Shown: in pieces, positions 5,823 to 7,099 of the stretch
Layout: every line of letters starts with the position of its first letter
Position numbering within the stretch: the stretch's first letter is position 1
NCBI GenBank assembly: GCA_902796045.1
Contig: CADBNQ010000156.1
Location: 1 to 7,099, forward strand
DNA length: 7,099 nt
Reading direction: 5' to 3'
Source of the DNA: an uncultured Lachnospiraceae bacterium
GTDB lineage: Bacteria; Bacillota; Clostridia; Lachnospirales; Lachnospiraceae
Program-made: the position numbers and the translations under genes
The notes under the pieces: generated by a model
What the model saw: only the letters and a program-made list of their open reading frames with translations
What the model was told of the DNA's origin: nothing
The model's database searches: none

Positions 5823-6533
5823 ATGGCTATGCTAGAAGTGAAAGACCTGCAGGTTTATTATGGCATGATCCAGGCCATCAAGGGCATCTCCTTTGAGGTA
5901 AACCAGGGAGAAGTTATCGCTCTGATTGGTGCCAACGGTGCCGGTAAGACGACCACTCTCCAGACCATCACAGGCATGCTTTCCCCCAAGGCCGGACAGG
6001 TGATCTTCGAGGGGACAGATATCTCAAAGATCCCGGGTCACAAGATCGTCTCCATGGGTATGGCTCATGTCCCGGAGGGAAGGAGGGTATTTGCCAACCT
6101 GAGTGTTTTGCAGAACCTCAGGATGGGGGCATATTCCCTCAAGGATAAAGGAGAGATCGAGCACAATCTGCAGCGTGTATATAAAAGCTTCCCCAGACTG
6201 GAGGAACGTAAGAACCAGCCTGCCGGAACCCTTTCGGGTGGAGAACAGCAGATGCTGGCCACCGGCCGGGCCCTGATGTCAAGTCCCAGGATCGTCCTGA
6301 TGGACGAACCTTCCATGGGTCTCTCGCCCATCTTTGTTGATGAGATCTTCAGCATCATTGAGGAGATCTCTTCTCAGGGCACTACGGTTCTGCTGGTAGA
6401 GCAGAACGCCAAGAAGGCCCTGGAGATCGCGGACCGGGCATATGTTCTGGAAACCGGGAAGATTGCCCTTTCCGGTGATGCAAAAGAACTGATGACCAAC
6501 GAGTCAATCCGGAAAGCATATCTTGGAGAATAA
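5823..6533 (+). CDS. livF: Branched-chain amino acid ABC transporter ATP-binding protein LivF
   Basis: This second ATPase of the transporter has 236 residues, the normal LivF length. Walker A GANGAGKTT is at 36-44, HVPEGRRVF (82-90) occupies the Q-loop region with Glu in place of Gln, the signature LSGGEQQ is at 137-143, and Walker B RIVLMDEP is at 156-163 with catalytic E162. The switch position is Q194 in LLVEQNA where most ABC ATPases have His; this Gln is characteristic of LivF. AAGGAGG (5807-5813) overlaps the livG stop and sits nine bases before ATG 5823; the second ATG at 5829 would be too far from it. The last codons (AYLGE plus stop) are nearly identical in DNA to the end of livG, as expected of paralogues. 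No clear terminator follows. Confidence 0.96.
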   Translation: MAMLEVKDLQVYYGMIQAIKGISFEVNQGEVIALIGANGAGKTTTLQTITGMLSPKAGQVIFEGTDISKIPGHKIVSMGMAHVPEGRRVFANLSVLQNLRMGAYSLKDKGEIEHNLQRVYKSFPRLEERKNQPAGTLSGGEQQMLATGRALMSSPRIVLMDEPSMGLSPIFVDEIFSIIEEISSQGTTVLLVEQNAKKALEIADRAYVLETGKIALSGDAKELMTNESIRKAYLGE

Positions 6534-6599
6534 ACTGCAGGAGAGGACTCCTTCCACTGCATGAGGAAGAGAGTCTGTGACTAAGAGAGGGGAGATCTG

Positions 6600-7099
6600 A
6601 TGCAGAAAGTAATTACCATCGGGAGAAGCTACGGAAGCGGCGGCCGTACGCTGGGCCGTCTGCTGGCTGAGAGGTTTGGCGTTAAATGTTATGACTATGA
6701 ACTGGTCCGTCTGGCCTCGGAGAAGAGCGGGATCAATGAAGCTCTTTTCGGCCGGGTAGATGAGAAGATCAAGAGCCGTGCCCTGTTCGGTAAATCTGAG
6801 CATATATACACCGGTGAGGTTTTTCCGCCCTCCAGTGACCAGTATGTATCAGATGATAATCTGTTTAACATTCAGGCCCAGGTGATCCGGGACATCGCTG
6901 ATGCCGGTCCATGTGTGATCGTGGGACGATGCGCCGACTTTGTCTTAAAGGACAGACCTGACGTGCTCCGGCTCTTCTTCTACGCATCCAGAGAGGACTG
7001 CATCGCCAGAGTGCGCTACCAGAATGGCGGTTCAGACAGGGATATCATCAACAAGATTGAGAGAAGTGATAAGTTCCGGTCCGATTACTACAGATACCA
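6600..7099 (+). CDS. Cytidylate kinase-like family protein (3' end missing)
   Basis: The first 166 codons of a nucleotide-kinase-like protein are present; the window ends before the stop. The N-terminus ITIGRSYGSGGRTLGRLLAE (5-24) is the modified P-loop of the Cytidylate_kin2 (PF13189) group, followed by CYDYELVRLASEKSG (30-44). VIVGRCADFVL lies near 107-117, FFYAS near 126-130, and the Arg-rich lid-like region DKFRSDYYRY near the cut end; family members usually continue with the same kind of DK.R..YY pattern. Full members are about 200 residues, so roughly 30-40 are missing. True CMP kinase activity is not established for this group, so the substrate is open. The start is set by AGGGGAG (6588-6594) five bases before ATG. 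It lies 66 bases after livF with no strong terminator between, so partial cotranscription is possible. Confidence 0.88.
   Translation, partial: MQKVITIGRSYGSGGRTLGRLLAERFGVKCYDYELVRLASEKSGINEALFGRVDEKIKSRALFGKSEHIYTGEVFPPSSDQYVSDDNLFNIQAQVIRDIADAGPCVIVGRCADFVLKDRPDVLRLFFYASREDCIARVRYQNGGSDRDIINKIERSDKFRSDYYRY

Noticed and set aside
6536..6561. A hairpin after livF as a terminator
   Set aside because: The stem is short and bulged (TGC/GCA plus AGGAG/CTCCT) and is not followed by a T-tract.

Overview
The window looks like ordinary chromosome from an anaerobic Clostridia-type Firmicute, most likely Lachnospiraceae. The clues are strong AGGAGG-type ribosome binding sites, GTG starts with tight gene spacing, a DUF1667 protein of the kind found with anaerobic glycerol-3-phosphate dehydrogenase-like flavoproteins, and a complete branched-chain amino acid ABC operon. 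The genus is an inference. Every gene I could support is on the + strand.

Region by region: (1) 1-523 holds the last 36 codons of an upstream gene, probably an FAD-dependent oxidoreductase, and a complete small DUF1667 protein with a four-cysteine Fe-S-type motif. (2) 524-772 is non-coding and packed with inverted repeats. A terminator-like hairpin is followed by a long imperfect palindrome with a perfect 17-bp outer stem, then two directly abutting hairpins that end just before the next ribosome binding site. This is the least explained part of the window. (3) 773-1648 encodes a stand-alone glucose-1-phosphate thymidylyltransferase (RmlA) with no other dTDP-sugar genes beside it. (4) 1649-1800 carries a very good sigma-A promoter and a leader of about 90 nt with two small hairpins, each showing GGA in its loop, before a near-perfect Shine-Dalgarno. 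(5) 1801-6533 is a complete high-affinity amino acid uptake operon, livJ-livH-livM-livG-livF. It has a terminator-like hairpin only between the binding protein and the first permease. (6) 6600-7099 is the first 166 codons of a cytidylate kinase-like protein, cut by the window end and possibly read from the liv promoter.

The Liv proteins form one machine. A lipoprotein captures the amino acid outside the membrane, LivH and LivM form the channel, and LivG and LivF hydrolyse ATP. The hairpin after livJ would give extra binding protein relative to the membrane parts. I see no mobile element gene, CRISPR array, tRNA or rRNA, and no clearly new multi-gene system. The points most worth a second look are the hairpin cluster at 540-754 and the structured livJ leader.
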